Of a stretch of DNA of 64,000 nucleotides, positions 36,564 to 46,749 are shown piece after piece (position 1 is the first letter of the stretch; the number at the start of each line of letters is the position of its first letter). A program made the position numbers and the translations under genes. Source of the DNA: an uncultured Anderseniella sp. (GTDB lineage: Bacteria > Pseudomonadota > Alphaproteobacteria > Rhizobiales > Aestuariivirgaceae); the NCBI GenBank assembly GCA_947488295.1, contig CANKYU010000004.1:310001-374000 (forward strand), in the 5' to 3' direction. Under the pieces are notes generated by a model, which saw nothing but the letters and a program-made list of their open reading frames with translations, ran no database searches and was not told the origin of the DNA.

Positions 36564-37001
36564 TTACCCGCCGAAGTGCCGCTTCAGCGCATCAAACCCG
36601 CCCTGAAACACGTTGGTTGAAATGCCATTGGTAACGTCTGTCTCGACATCGGGAGAGCAGTCGAACTCGGCCGACCACTCCACAAAACACCTGTCCCCAT
36701 CACTGACCGGGGTCAATCTCAGCGTCGCGACGTAATTTTCGATCGGCATCGGGCTCTCCAGAATGGAGTAGGTGCAGAACATGTCGTAGTCACTAAGCGC
36801 CAGCAATTGCTCGCGGATCTGGTCGCCGTTCTGCAACCGGAAATTGCGAATGCAGCCGACCTTGTCGGGCGGTTCGCCGTTTTCGATCTGGCTGTCGGCA
36901 ATGCGCGGATGCCAGCGCGGCAGGCCGTTGAAATCACGCACCCGTTCCCAGACCTTGGAGGCCGGGGCGGCAATGACGCTGGATACATATACTCGTGCCA
37001 T
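36564..37001 (-). CDS. SRPBCC family protein (copy 1)
   Basis: 145 residues, paralogous to the downstream neighbour 7 bp away: both carry RDFNG, WHP.IADS and GCIRNF/KF motifs at the same positions. The pair probably arose by tandem duplication and may form a heterodimer or act on successive intermediates. It follows the SPFH gene by 12 bp, so it is in the same transcript. Confidence 0.85.
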   Translation of the reverse strand: MARVYVSSVIAAPASKVWERVRDFNGLPRWHPRIADSQIENGEPPDKVGCIRNFRLQNGDQIREQLLALSDYDMFCTYSILESPMPIENYVATLRLTPVSDGDRCFVEWSAEFDCSPDVETDVTNGISTNVFQGGFDALKRHFGG

Positions 37002-37013
37002 GTCTGCTGCCGC

Positions 37014-40000
37014 CTATTTCTTAGCCTTGGTGTCGTCATCACCGGACTTGGCGGCGCCCCCGGACGAACCGCCATCGTCAGGTTTGCCGTCACCGGAACT
37101 GCGACCGGCCTCCTTGGCAATGCGCTGCATGTCTGATGCTTCGCGTATCAGGCCGCCCTGCTTCGACAGGTTGGAGCCGTCAATGCCGATGTCGGACAAC
37201 AGGCTGTCGACCATCGGGGCCTGCACCCGGTAGCGCAGCGCTGAATTGATCACCTCGTCGGTCGGCGTACCCTTGCCGCCACCATCACCACCCCCGGAGC
37301 TACCGCCTGCGCCCATGCCATCAAGCTGCATGATGCGGATGTCCTGGATTTTCTCCATCGGCTTGACCGATGCCGCAACGATGCCCTCGACCTTGTCGAG
37401 CAGCTTGCGGCGGAACAGGCCGAAGCGGGCCTCATCCGACAGTACATTCTCAGCCTCGTACAACAGCTTCTGGGCTTCGGCTTCCACTGCCGCCCGGATC
37501 TGGTCGGCTTCTGCAGCAATACGTGCTTCGGCGGCAGCTTTTTCCGCCATCACAACATCCACGCTGCGGCGTCGATTGGCCTCTTCGGTTTCGCGGGTTG
37601 TCTTGACCCGCTCTTCGGCTTCTGCCGCCCGCGCACGGGCAACATCGGCCTCCGCCTGGGCTGCCGACTGCTCCAGTGACTTCCGGTAGAGATCGACCGC
37701 CTTTTCCATTTCGGCGGACTCGACCTCGCGCTCGCGATTCACCTCCAGCTTGCGCCGGTCGGTCTCGTGGCCGATGCGGGCTTCATCAAGCCCGCGTTCA
37801 GATGCAATGCGCGAGCGTTCAATATCTTCGGTTGACGCAATCTCTGCTTCACGCAGCGCCTGCATGCGGGCAACTTCCAGTTGCTCCAGCGACCGCTTGC
37901 GCTCCAGCCGTGCCGCATCCAGCGCCTGTTCGCGCTCAACATCGGAGCGGTCCACATCACGTTGCGCCGCGATTTCCGCCTGTTTGATCCTGGCTTCGGC
38001 ACCGGCGCGTTCCGTCTTCGCATCGGCAACAGCAACAATGCGCTGTTCGTCCGCCTGTTCGATGATGGTCTTGCGATCAATGTCCACAAGGTCGCGGGCC
38101 TTGGACGCCTCAATGCGCTCCTTGTCGACATTCAGTTCAACAGCAATGCGCTCGCGTTCGACCTTGTCACGCTTGGAGATCTCGCGGGTTTCGACAGCCT
38201 CGTCACGGCCAATCTCACGGTCGCGAATTTCCTGCTCTGCCGCGATGCGTTCCGCCTTGACCGTCTTCTCCTGGGCCACACGAGCTGCCTCAATTGCCTC
38301 GTTGGCGGCAATTTGGGCCTGATCAAGTGCCTTGTTGCGTTCGATCTCGAGATTGCGGATTTCCTCATCACGCGAAATCTGGTCGCGCGAGGTTTCGGTC
38401 TCTTTCTCGATCTTCATCTTGTCGACGACACGGCGTGATGCGGCCTGCGTGCTTTCGACCGCTTCCTGGCGCTGAATTTCACGGACCCGGATTTCGGTTT
38501 CAGCAACAATACGTTCCGCATCGATCTTCTTTTTCTGGGCGATACGGGCGCCGTCGGTTGCTTCCTGCGCAGAGACTTCACGCAGCGTGGTTTCTTCACC
38601 GCGCGCAATCCGTTCCGCGTCAATCTTGGCCTGCTGGGCAAGCCGCGCTGTCTCGGTCACTTCGGATGCGCTGATCTGCGCGGTATCAATAGCCCGGTTG
38701 CGGGCGATCTCACGCTCGCGCAGGTCCTGTTCAAAGGCAATGCGTTCCGCCGCGATCTTCTTCTCCTGGGCAATCCGGGCCGCTTCGGTCGCCTCGGCAG
38801 AGGCAATCTCGGCTTCCTGAATGGCCTGTGTCCGGCGAATATCGCGGGCCTTGGTGGCCTGTTCACTGTCGATGCGATCCACAGCCAGCTTCATTTCCTG
38901 GGCAATGCGGGTTGCTTCAACCGCTTCACGAGCCGCTATCTCGGCTTCGTCAATGGCGCGGTTGCGCTCAATCTGCAGGGCACGCAGGCGTTCTTCCTGG
39001 CCGATGCGCGATACTTCAGTGGACTCGCGCGCCACGATATCAGCTTCTTCAAGTGTGCGGCGCTGTTCGATTTCCAGGGCCCGCGTCGCCTGGTCGGATT
39101 CAATGCGCTCGGCCGCAAGCTTCTTCTCGCGCGCAATACGGGCCGCTTCTGTTGCCTGCTGGGCAGCGATTTCCGCTTCCTCAAGCGCTTTTTGCCGGTC
39201 AATTTCAAGAGCGCGGATCTGCTTGTCTGACGCGATCCGGTCACTGTTGACCTGGGTTTCCTGGGCGATGCGCAGTTTCTCGGTTGCTTCGCGCGATGCA
39301 ATCGTTGCCGCCTCCACCGCTTGTCCGCGGGCAATCTCGCGACGCTGGGTGTCTTCTTCCTTGGCGATACGGGCTTCGGTAACTGTGCGTTCCTGTTCAA
39401 TGCGGGCACGTTCGGTCGCTTCAGTTGCTGCGATCTGGGCGTGCTCGATGGACTTGCGCCGTTCGATCTCCTGGGCCTCGGTCTGTTGCTCATTGGCAAT
39501 CCGGGCTTCACTGACATGGCGCTCCTGTTCGATGCGGGCACGCTCGGTCTTTTCGAGCGCGCTGATCTCAGCCGCTTCCACAGCCTGCTGGCGTTCGATT
39601 TCCTGCTGCCTGATATCGCGCTCAGACGCGATCCGGGCTTCGGAAATCTGCCGCTCCTGTGCAATACGCTGGGTTTCGATGGTTTCACGCGCGGTAATCT
39701 GCGCGCGTTCGGCATCGGTTTCCCGCTCTGCCCGTTCACGCGCCAGTTCGGCCCGTTGCTGGGCCCGGCGGAACTCGACATCACGTTCCTGGGTGAGGCG
39801 CGCCTCTTCGCTCTCGCGCTCGATTTCCAGTGCCTGCTTTTCAGCTTCCAGATTGCGCGAGCGGATACGGATCATCGAATCCTGCTCGATGTCATTGCGC
39901 AGCTTGCGCTTGGCTTCAATGTCCTCGATCAACCGGGTCAGACCATCCGCATCAAACCTGTTGGACGGATTGAAAAACTCCAGGCCGGTCTGGTCAATAT

Positions 40001-40550
40001 CCTTTATGGCAACGGATTCAAGCTCGAGACCATTGAGATCCAGCCCGTCCTGCGCAACTTGAGCTACGCGCTCTACATAAGCCCCCCGCTGTTCATGCAT
40101 CTCTTCCATGGTCATTTCCGATGCAACCGATCGCAGTGCCGAAATGAACTTGCCGGACAGCAGTTCGTGCAGCCTGCCCTGTTCCAGCGTGCGCCGGCCC
40201 AGCGTGGACGCGGCAATGGAGACCGAGGCCCGCGCGGGGCGCACCCGGACATAGAACTCGGCTTCCACATCAACCCGCATGCGGTCCTTGGTAATCAGCG
40301 CCTGTTCCTTCTCGCGCACAACCTCCAGGGGCAGCGTGTTCATGTTGACTGGCGTTATGTCGTGGATGATCGGCCAAACGAATGCACCACCGTCAATCAC
40401 CACCTTTTCACCCAGAAAACCGGTTCTGACGAAAGCCACTTCCTTGGTGGACCGGCGGTACAGCCAGTTCATCACCCAGTAAATGATCGCAATGACGATA
40501 ACCGCGAGAATGAGCCATAATATTAGCTGGCCAATCAGCTGTCCGGTCAT
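37014..40550 (-). CDS. Flotillin-like SPFH protein with very long hendecad coiled coil
   Basis: 1178 residues, about twice a normal flotillin. One membrane helix (residues ~8-30) is followed by an SPFH/band-7 domain (about 35-205). Residues 284-822 are an almost unbroken array of 11-residue repeats of the form (R/E)IAxxxxVEAA with Ile at position 2. They are grouped into 44-residue units (four hendecads), with two 33-residue units at 493-525 and 658-690. Further hendecads reach about residue 910. The C-terminal ~200 residues hold a flotillin-like helical part (ENVLSDEARFG) and a Gly/Asp-rich tail. Flotillins scaffold membrane microdomains. It is tightly embedded between the transporter and the molybdenum hydroxylase genes, which suggests it organises that pathway. 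Confidence 0.88.
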   Translation of the reverse strand: MTGQLIGQLILWLILAVIVIAIIYWVMNWLYRRSTKEVAFVRTGFLGEKVVIDGGAFVWPIIHDITPVNMNTLPLEVVREKEQALITKDRMRVDVEAEFYVRVRPARASVSIAASTLGRRTLEQGRLHELLSGKFISALRSVASEMTMEEMHEQRGAYVERVAQVAQDGLDLNGLELESVAIKDIDQTGLEFFNPSNRFDADGLTRLIEDIEAKRKLRNDIEQDSMIRIRSRNLEAEKQALEIERESEEARLTQERDVEFRRAQQRAELARERAERETDAERAQITARETIETQRIAQERQISEARIASERDIRQQEIERQQAVEAAEISALEKTERARIEQERHVSEARIANEQQTEAQEIERRKSIEHAQIAATEATERARIEQERTVTEARIAKEEDTQRREIARGQAVEAATIASREATEKLRIAQETQVNSDRIASDKQIRALEIDRQKALEEAEIAAQQATEAARIAREKKLAAERIESDQATRALEIEQRRTLEEADIVARESTEVSRIGQEERLRALQIERNRAIDEAEIAAREAVEATRIAQEMKLAVDRIDSEQATKARDIRRTQAIQEAEIASAEATEAARIAQEKKIAAERIAFEQDLREREIARNRAIDTAQISASEVTETARLAQQAKIDAERIARGEETTLREVSAQEATDGARIAQKKKIDAERIVAETEIRVREIQRQEAVESTQAASRRVVDKMKIEKETETSRDQISRDEEIRNLEIERNKALDQAQIAANEAIEAARVAQEKTVKAERIAAEQEIRDREIGRDEAVETREISKRDKVERERIAVELNVDKERIEASKARDLVDIDRKTIIEQADEQRIVAVADAKTERAGAEARIKQAEIAAQRDVDRSDVEREQALDAARLERKRSLEQLEVARMQALREAEIASTEDIERSRIASERGLDEARIGHETDRRKLEVNREREVESAEMEKAVDLYRKSLEQSAAQAEADVARARAAEAEERVKTTRETEEANRRRSVDVVMAEKAAAEARIAAEADQIRAAVEAEAQKLLYEAENVLSDEARFGLFRRKLLDKVEGIVAASVKPMEKIQDIRIMQLDGMGAGGSSGGGDGGGKGTPTDEVINSALRYRVQAPMVDSLLSDIGIDGSNLSKQGGLIREASDMQRIAKEAGRSSGDGKPDDGGSSGGAAKSGDDDTKAKK
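38085..39701 (-). repeat. 132-bp period coding repeats (hendecad array)
   Basis: The array encodes residues 284-822 of the SPFH protein. Units are 132 bp (44 codons) except two of 99 bp. Copies are diverged at DNA level but keep exact phase, so unit gain and loss has been in whole hendecads. Confidence 0.85.
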
Positions 40551-40602
40551 GATCTTTCCTCCAAAACGCTGCCCAGCGGCAGCCCGTTAATTCTTTCAGC
40601 CA

Positions 40603-41436
40603 TCAGGCCATCTTTATAGATTTGAACACCTTCGTCTGCTCCGTCAGAGCAGTCTCGGTCGGCAGCCGTTCCATCGACGACGCACCGTAGAAACCGTGGC
40701 AGTTACTGGTATTTTTCAACACGTACTCGGCATCATCAGGCATCGCCACCGGCCCGCCGTGCACAAGTACAATGACATCCTTGTTGACTTTGAGGGCGGC
40801 CTCCGACCAGGCATCGACCTTGGCCGGAACATCTTCAAGCGTCTGCGCGGTTTCCGCGCCGATCGAACCGCCGGTGGTCAGGCCCAGATGACAAACGATG
40901 ACGTCGGCCCCGGCCTGCGCCATGGCCGTGGCGTCATCCTCACCGAACACATAAGGCGTGGTCAGCATGTCCTTCTGGTGCGCCTTGGCGATCATGTCGA
41001 CTTCCAGGGCGAACGACATGCCGGTCTCCTCCAGGTTGGCCCGGAACGTCCCGTCGATCAGGCCTACAGTCGGAAAATTCTGAACCCCGGAAAACCCGAC
41101 CCGTTTCAGGTCATCCAGAAACACATCCATCAGCCGGAACGGGTCGGTGCCGTTCACCCCTGCCAGCACCGGTGTCCTGGTAGCGACAGGCAGCACCTCC
41201 GATGCCATTTCCATGACGATCTGGTTGGCATCGCCATAAGGCATGAGACCGGCGAGCGAACCGCGTCCCGCCATCCGGTAGCGACCGGAATTATAGATGA
41301 CGATCAGGTCAATACCACCGGCTTCCTCGCATTTGGCCGACAGTCCGGTCCCCGCACCGCCGCCCACAATGGGCTCCCCGCGATCAATCATGCCGCGAAA
41401 TTTCTCGATGATTGCTGCTCGTTCAAACCGGGCCAT
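40603..41436 (-). CDS. Phosphoenolpyruvate hydrolase-like TIM-barrel protein
   Basis: 277 residues of the family annotated as PEP hydrolase family or TIM-barrel signal transduction protein. Motifs include [11 protein letters not shown] near the N terminus, YNSGRYRM, and [14 protein letters not shown] near the end. The enzymatic activity of this family is not established for bacterial members like this. It lies 2 nt after the stop of the Tm-1-like fusion gene. These two families often occur together, so a joint reaction is likely. Confidence 0.85.
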   Translation of the reverse strand: MARFERAAIIEKFRGMIDRGEPIVGGGAGTGLSAKCEEAGGIDLIVIYNSGRYRMAGRGSLAGLMPYGDANQIVMEMASEVLPVATRTPVLAGVNGTDPFRLMDVFLDDLKRVGFSGVQNFPTVGLIDGTFRANLEETGMSFALEVDMIAKAHQKDMLTTPYVFGEDDATAMAQAGADVIVCHLGLTTGGSIGAETAQTLEDVPAKVDAWSEAALKVNKDVIVLVHGGPVAMPDDAEYVLKNTSNCHGFYGASSMERLPTETALTEQTKVFKSIKMA

Positions 41437-41438
41437 TA

Positions 41439-43637
41439 TTATCTCCTTGCCTGTTTTCTCGACGGCCTGCCGCCGCCATGCAGCGACCGGAAGGCATCAA
41501 CCACCAGCGCTGAAAATTCGGGATCATTTACATTGTGCGGCACCCGCACCAGTTGCCGCGACGAGGTTTGCCGCACAGTGCGCTCAAGCGCATCGAAAAG
41601 TGCTTTGTCCGCGACCGGGTCATGGAACGACTTGCCTGGCGCATCGAGCATCGACACACCGCCTTCGGGAATGAAGAATCTGACCGGTGCTTCCATTTCA
41701 TTGAGGCGCTCGCCGATCCAGCGGCCCATCTGCTCGTTTTCCTCTGCGGTTGTTCGCATCAGGGTGACTTGCGGATTATGCTCGTAGAACACCCTGTCCC
41801 TGAATTTCTCAGGCACGGTGTCCCGCGGCCCGAAGTTCACCATGTCGAGTGCCCCGCATGAGCCCACATAAGGCATGCCGGCACGGATCATGGCGCCAAA
41901 CCGGTCCTCGGTGGCGGGAAACACACCGCCCACGATCATGTCACAGATTTCCGTCGTCGTGATATCGACAACACCGACGAGAAGTCCTGAGTCCACCAGT
42001 TTCTCCATCGACTGTCCGCCGACGCCTGTCGCGTGGAAAACAAGGCAGTCGAAATCAGTTTCCAGGTCGGCGGTGATCTGCTGAATGCACGGCGTCGTGA
42101 CACCGAACATGGTCAGCCCGATCGCAGGCAGTTCGTCGGCAGCTTCAGTTGCCGGTCGGGGCGTGCGGGCTTTTCTGGCGTTGACCATGCCCGCCATGGC
42201 ATGTGCACCATTGCCAAGCACCTGGCGGGTAATCGAGTTCAGACCCTGCACATCTGCAACCGAGTGCATCATCATGATATCGGCCGGGCCGACATACATC
42301 TGCACATCACCGGACGCCACCGTGGAAATCATCAGCTTGGGTACACCGACGGGCAAGGAACGCATGGCCGGTGTTGCGATCGCCGTGCCGCCCGACCCGC
42401 CTGCACTGATGATGCCGGCAATGCCGGACTGCCGCTTGATCCAGCGCTCGAATGCCAGCGTCATGCCGGCGACCGAAGTGCCGCGATCATCGGTGAACAC
42501 TCCAGCAGCACCGCGCGGATGGTAGGCGGCAATCTGGTGCGGCGGAATTTCGGCGCCGGAATGCTTGCCGGACGTTGACAGGTCCACCATGCGTACCGCC
42601 ACGCCTTCGGCCTTCAGAAGATCACGGACGTAGCGCAGTTCGACGCCCTTGGTATCCAGCGTCCCGGCCACCAGAACCACGTTTTCACCGACTGCCGACA
42701 ATGGTCTGAGTTCAACATGCCCCATACCGCCGGCCACAGGTGAAGCAACCGTTTCAGTGCGTGCCGCCATTTCGATCTGCCGGGCCGGCACAACCGGTGA
42801 CCAGCGTGTCGGGAGTTTCGGATTGGACACGTAGATCTTGCGTGGGCCCTGGACCTTTGGTGCCGCGGTGTCGCCAACATCCCCCTGCTCGGCCATGTCG
42901 TCATCGCCGTCACCGTGACGGCCGACGCCCAGGAGGTTCTGCTGCAGTTCACGGTCTGCCGCCAGGGCACTGGCCGACATCAGCCGGTTGACACGGCCAT
43001 TGACCATGATGGCGACGTTTTCCGAAATGGCTGTTGCCACCCCGATATTCTGTTCAATCACCAGAACATCGATGTCGCCTTCCTCACCCAGGTGCATGAG
43101 CATATCGGCAACCTGGGATACGATTACCGGCGCCAGGCCCTCGGTCGGCTCATCCATGACCAGCAGGCGCGGGTTCAGCAACAGCGCCCGGCTGATGGCC
43201 AGCATCTGCTGCTCGCCGCCTGACAACTGGCTGCCGCCATTGTTCTTGCGCTCCGCCAACCGGGGGAATGTCGAGTAGATGCGCTCGATTGACCAGGCGC
43301 CATCATGGCCTGCAACCGTCATGCGCAGATGCTCATCCACAGTGAGCGAGCGCCACAGCCGCCGTCCCTGCGGCACGTAACCGATGCCCATGCGGGCGAT
43401 TTCGGACGGTTGCCGGTTGGTTATGTTCTGTCCGTTGAACGTGATCGAGCCGGAACTGACAGGCACCAGACCCATGATCGCCTGGCACAGCGTGGTCTTG
43501 CCCATACCGTTTCTGCCCACCACCGACAGCACGCCATGACCAAGGCTCAGGTCGACGCCCTGCAACGCATGCGATGCGCCATAGTAGACATTGAGACCCT
43601 TGACCTCGAGGATGGAAGAAGAAGACCGTTCAGCCAT
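41439..43637 (-). CDS. LivF-type ABC ATPase fused to Tm-1-like (UPF0261) domain
   Basis: 732 residues from the ATG at 43637. Residues ~9-240 are a branched-chain-type ABC ATPase: Walker [10 protein letters not shown] (41-49), signature LSGGE (138-142), Walker [11 protein letters not shown] (157-166), and EQN in place of the H-loop as usual in LivF. A charged linker (~240-317) leads to a complete Tm-1-like ATP-binding domain (~318-732) with [17 protein letters not shown] and [10 protein letters not shown]. Usually these are separate proteins. It overlaps the livG stop by 8 bp and precedes the PEP-hydrolase-like gene by 2 nt, so all are coupled. Confidence 0.88.
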   Translation of the reverse strand: MAERSSSSILEVKGLNVYYGASHALQGVDLSLGHGVLSVVGRNGMGKTTLCQAIMGLVPVSSGSITFNGQNITNRQPSEIARMGIGYVPQGRRLWRSLTVDEHLRMTVAGHDGAWSIERIYSTFPRLAERKNNGGSQLSGGEQQMLAISRALLLNPRLLVMDEPTEGLAPVIVSQVADMLMHLGEEGDIDVLVIEQNIGVATAISENVAIMVNGRVNRLMSASALAADRELQQNLLGVGRHGDGDDDMAEQGDVGDTAAPKVQGPRKIYVSNPKLPTRWSPVVPARQIEMAARTETVASPVAGGMGHVELRPLSAVGENVVLVAGTLDTKGVELRYVRDLLKAEGVAVRMVDLSTSGKHSGAEIPPHQIAAYHPRGAAGVFTDDRGTSVAGMTLAFERWIKRQSGIAGIISAGGSGGTAIATPAMRSLPVGVPKLMISTVASGDVQMYVGPADIMMMHSVADVQGLNSITRQVLGNGAHAMAGMVNARKARTPRPATEAADELPAIGLTMFGVTTPCIQQITADLETDFDCLVFHATGVGGQSMEKLVDSGLLVGVVDITTTEICDMIVGGVFPATEDRFGAMIRAGMPYVGSCGALDMVNFGPRDTVPEKFRDRVFYEHNPQVTLMRTTAEENEQMGRWIGERLNEMEAPVRFFIPEGGVSMLDAPGKSFHDPVADKALFDALERTVRQTSSRQLVRVPHNVNDPEFSALVVDAFRSLHGGGRPSRKQARR

Positions 43638-44436
43638 GAGTGAACCCTCCCCCAAGATAGAGTTCCTGCACTTCGGGATCAGCCTCGATCTCTTCCGGCT
43701 TGCCCTCCTTGAAGATGCGGCCATTGTGCATCATCGTGACGCTCTCGGCGACCCGCAGGGCCACATCCATATCGTGCTCGATGATGATGTATCCCATATG
43801 GCCGGGCAAATTGTTCAGTATGTCAATCAGGTCACGCCGCTCGGTTGGCGACAGGCCAGCGGCGGGCTCGTCAAACAGGATGAAACGCGGCGCACCGGCA
43901 AGGGCCAGGGCAATTTCAAGCTGGCGCTGCTGGCCATAGGAAAGTTCCGACACAAGTGTGTCGTGCACGTCTGTCAGATGCACGGCTTCGATCAGATCTG
44001 CTGCCGCGTGCATCAGCGCATCAGATCGCCCCGGACGGATCAGCGAGAAGCGATTGCGTGAAACTCCGCGGCAGGCAAGGTAGACATTGTCAATGACGGT
44101 CAACCCGCCGAACAGAAGTGAAATCTGGTAGGTGCGGCGCAGACCCCGGCGGATGCGATCGTGGGGCGGAAACTTGGTGACGTCCTCTCCGAACATCCGG
44201 ACGACCCCCGACGTCGGCAGGAAATCACCGGTAATACAGTTGAACAGGGTGGTCTTGCCGGCACCGTTGGACCCCAGGACGGCGCGACGCTCACCCGGCT
44301 TGACCGTCAGGGTTATGTCCTGCATCGCGGCGAGTGCGCCAAAGAACTTGCTGACGCCGCGCAATTCAAGCGCATTGGCAGTGCCTGTCGCGGACAGCCG
44401 GCTGGCCATGCTGGAGGTGTTCGCCATGGCGTTCAT
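43630..44436 (-). CDS. ABC transporter ATP-binding protein, LivG type
   Basis: 268 residues. Walker A is GSNGAGKTT, the signature is LSYGQQRQ, Walker B is [11 protein letters not shown], and IIEHDMD carries the switch His. The long region between Walker A and signature ([14 protein letters not shown]) is typical of LivG. It energises branched-chain amino acid/urea/aromatic-type uptake with LivH, LivM and the fused LivF. It overlaps livM by 4 bp (ATGA). Confidence 0.92.
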   Translation of the reverse strand: MNAMANTSSMASRLSATGTANALELRGVSKFFGALAAMQDITLTVKPGERRAVLGSNGAGKTTLFNCITGDFLPTSGVVRMFGEDVTKFPPHDRIRRGLRRTYQISLLFGGLTVIDNVYLACRGVSRNRFSLIRPGRSDALMHAAADLIEAVHLTDVHDTLVSELSYGQQRQLEIALALAGAPRFILFDEPAAGLSPTERRDLIDILNNLPGHMGYIIIEHDMDVALRVAESVTMMHNGRIFKEGKPEEIEADPEVQELYLGGGFTHG

Positions 44437-45530
44437 ACCTCGCTGCCTCCGTCATTGTCCCGCGCCTTGCCGGTCAGCCGGTCAGTCGAATTCATGCGAT
44501 TGCGCCAGCGCTCCCACAACCCGAGAATGCCGTCCGGCGACCAGAACACGATGGCCAGAAACACCACTCCGACAAGCAACTGGAAACGTTCCCCGGACAA
44601 CCCGATCGACACCATGAAATCAAGCGCGAACGTTCTGAGCAGCACGTAAATGATGGCCCCGATAAATGGGCCGACCGGCCGCGCCAGGCCGCCGATTACG
44701 GCAATGATCAGGATGTCGATTGCCGGGCCAATGCCTGCAGTACCCGGTGACACCTGGCCGTTCAGCCACACCAGCAGAATGCCGGCAACGGCCGCAATGA
44801 AGCTGGCGAGCACATAGGCAGCGATCCGGTGCGCAGTGACATTGTATCCCAGCGCCTCCATGCGCCGGGCATTGTCTCGAACACCCTGCAGCGCCAGTCC
44901 GAACGGCGCGCGCGAGACATACAGGACCGACAGGTAGGCTACCGCTGCCCAGAACAGGGTCAGATAATAAAACGGCGTCGGCTGACGCCAGTCGACGCCG
45001 AACAGTTCCGGCGGCGTGACTCCGTTGAACCCGGAAAAGCCGTTGAACAGCACATAGTTCTGCCGGGTGAAGTAGAAAAACGCCGACGCGATGGCCAGCG
45101 TGATCATGATCGTGTAGATGCCTTCGGTCCGCACTGCCAGCGCACCGGTCAGGGTGCCGAAGGCAGTGGCGATGATAAGAGCAATCGGGATCGCAACCCA
45201 CCATGGCCAGCCCAGCGAAATCTGGGTAATTGCGCTCTCACCGAAAATCGCCAGCATGTAGGCCGCAGACGCAGCTACCGACATCTGCACCAGAGACACC
45301 ATGCCGCCATATCCGCCAAGGAACATCAGGCTGAGAGCGATCATGCCGAGTATGAGCGCCCAGCCAAACACCTGGAACAGCATGAAAGGCCCGACCAGAA
45401 CCGGCAGCAGCAGCAGAATTGCCCCGACAAACCAGTACGGGGTCGGGACAGAAGCCAGTGATAATCCGGACCACCAGGATTGCGGCTTGCCGTTGATTGG
45501 CGCTGTGCCTGTGTCTTCGGTGACGGCCAT
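44433..45530 (-). CDS. Branched-chain-type ABC transporter permease, LivM type
   Basis: 365 residues with about nine to ten membrane helices. The conserved cytoplasmic coupling stretch VRDNARRMEALGYNV is present, with GLARPVGPFIGA near the C terminus. It forms the translocation channel with LivH. It is 6 bp from the livH stop. Confidence 0.92.
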   Translation of the reverse strand: MAVTEDTGTAPINGKPQSWWSGLSLASVPTPYWFVGAILLLLPVLVGPFMLFQVFGWALILGMIALSLMFLGGYGGMVSLVQMSVAASAAYMLAIFGESAITQISLGWPWWVAIPIALIIATAFGTLTGALAVRTEGIYTIMITLAIASAFFYFTRQNYVLFNGFSGFNGVTPPELFGVDWRQPTPFYYLTLFWAAVAYLSVLYVSRAPFGLALQGVRDNARRMEALGYNVTAHRIAAYVLASFIAAVAGILLVWLNGQVSPGTAGIGPAIDILIIAVIGGLARPVGPFIGAIIYVLLRTFALDFMVSIGLSGERFQLLVGVVFLAIVFWSPDGILGLWERWRNRMNSTDRLTGKARDNDGGSEV

Positions 45531-45536
45531 CAGCTG

Positions 45537-46550
45537 CTAGCGCCTCTCGCCAAGCAGGCCCTGCGGCCTGAACGCCAGCACCACCACCATGATCAGGAAG
45601 GTCAGCACGACAGCATAGGTTGGCATGTATACCGAGCCGAACTGTTCAGCCAGTCCGATCAGCAGCGCGCCGAGCGCAGCGCCCGGGATCGATCCCATGC
45701 CGCCGACAATCACCACCACCAGCGAGGCTAGCAGGAAGCGGGTGTCTTCACCCGGCGCCAGCGACTGGAACGTGCCGCCCACGACACCGGCAACGCCGGC
45801 CAGGCCGGCACCGAAGGCGAACACCAGTACAAATACACGCTGGATGCGCACACCGGTGGCAGACAACATGTCCCGGTCATCGACGCCGGCGCGGATCAGC
45901 ATGCCGACACGGGTCTTGTTGAGCGACAGCCACATGGCGAAACCGATGACAATCGATGCCACGAGAATGACAAGCCGCACAAACGGGTATTTCAGGAACA
46001 CCGCCTCGCCGCTGCTTTTGACCGCTGTCACAATGGGGAGTTGAATGGGCCCGGACAGCCAGTCCGGTGTCAGTATCTGGTAGAAGTCGCCGCCCCAGTA
46101 CCACAGCATCAGGTCAGCCACGACGATGGAGATACCGATCGTCACCAGTGTCTGGCGCAAGTCCTGACCTTCCATTCGCTGAAACACCAGCACCTGCAGC
46201 AACACGCCCATGGCACCGACAACGACAAAAACAACAATGAAGCTGAGCAACCACCAGCCGGTGGTATTGGCCACGTCGTAGCCTATGTAACCGCCCAGCA
46301 GATACAGCGAGCCGTGCGCCAGGTTGACGTTCTTCATCAGGCCGAAGATCAGCGTGAACCCGCTGGCAACCAGGAAGTACAACGCCCCGAGCGTGACACC
46401 GTTGAACAAGGCGTTCAGAAAAATCTTCTTGCGCCCGAACGTGTCGACAAAGCCGGGAGGCCACGGCGCAAAAATCGCCCAGATCAGAAAGCAGACGGCG
46501 AGCACGATAATCAGCGTCCAGAACGGGTTGCGTGCCATGAAGTCCTTCAT
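45537..46550 (-). CDS. Branched-chain-type ABC transporter permease, LivH type
   Basis: 337 residues with an N-terminal signal-anchor helix and about eight further helices. Motifs are NGVTLGALYFLVASGFTLIFG and the coupling stretch RAGVDDRDMLSATGV. A 199-bp gap separates it from the AraC gene upstream. It shows no clear operator, but the operon promoter for the permease genes may lie there. Confidence 0.92.
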   Translation of the reverse strand: MKDFMARNPFWTLIIVLAVCFLIWAIFAPWPPGFVDTFGRKKIFLNALFNGVTLGALYFLVASGFTLIFGLMKNVNLAHGSLYLLGGYIGYDVANTTGWWLLSFIVVFVVVGAMGVLLQVLVFQRMEGQDLRQTLVTIGISIVVADLMLWYWGGDFYQILTPDWLSGPIQLPIVTAVKSSGEAVFLKYPFVRLVILVASIVIGFAMWLSLNKTRVGMLIRAGVDDRDMLSATGVRIQRVFVLVFAFGAGLAGVAGVVGGTFQSLAPGEDTRFLLASLVVVIVGGMGSIPGAALGALLIGLAEQFGSVYMPTYAVVLTFLIMVVVLAFRPQGLLGERR

Positions 46551-46749
46551 GCAGCAACTCCCCGGCAGCAGTCTTCACATGCCCGCCAACACTTCGTGAA
46601 CCTGTATCGCCCTGCCATGATCAAAACGTATTCCTCCGTCCGGAAGTGTACATTGCACTACCAGATTCCACACGATCATAGGTGCAGGCGCACGCGAATG
46701 CATACCTGACAGTCTTATGGTCTTGTAATTGATCGCAAATTTACCGGGT

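Noticed and set aside
38085..39701. Regular ~132-bp repeats that could suggest a CRISPR-like or satellite array
   Set aside because: The repeats are diverged, have no spacers, and keep a reading frame as exact 11-codon units.
38821..40062. A 413-codon open frame opposite the SPFH gene
   Set aside because: It is the mirror of the hendecad repeats, rich in Ser/Arg/Ile with repeated SRA-type words, and has no ribosome site. The minus-strand protein has clear domains.
39321..40520. A 399-codon open frame on the plus strand over the SPFH gene
   Set aside because: Antisense shadow of the same biased repeat codons. No domain, no Shine-Dalgarno.
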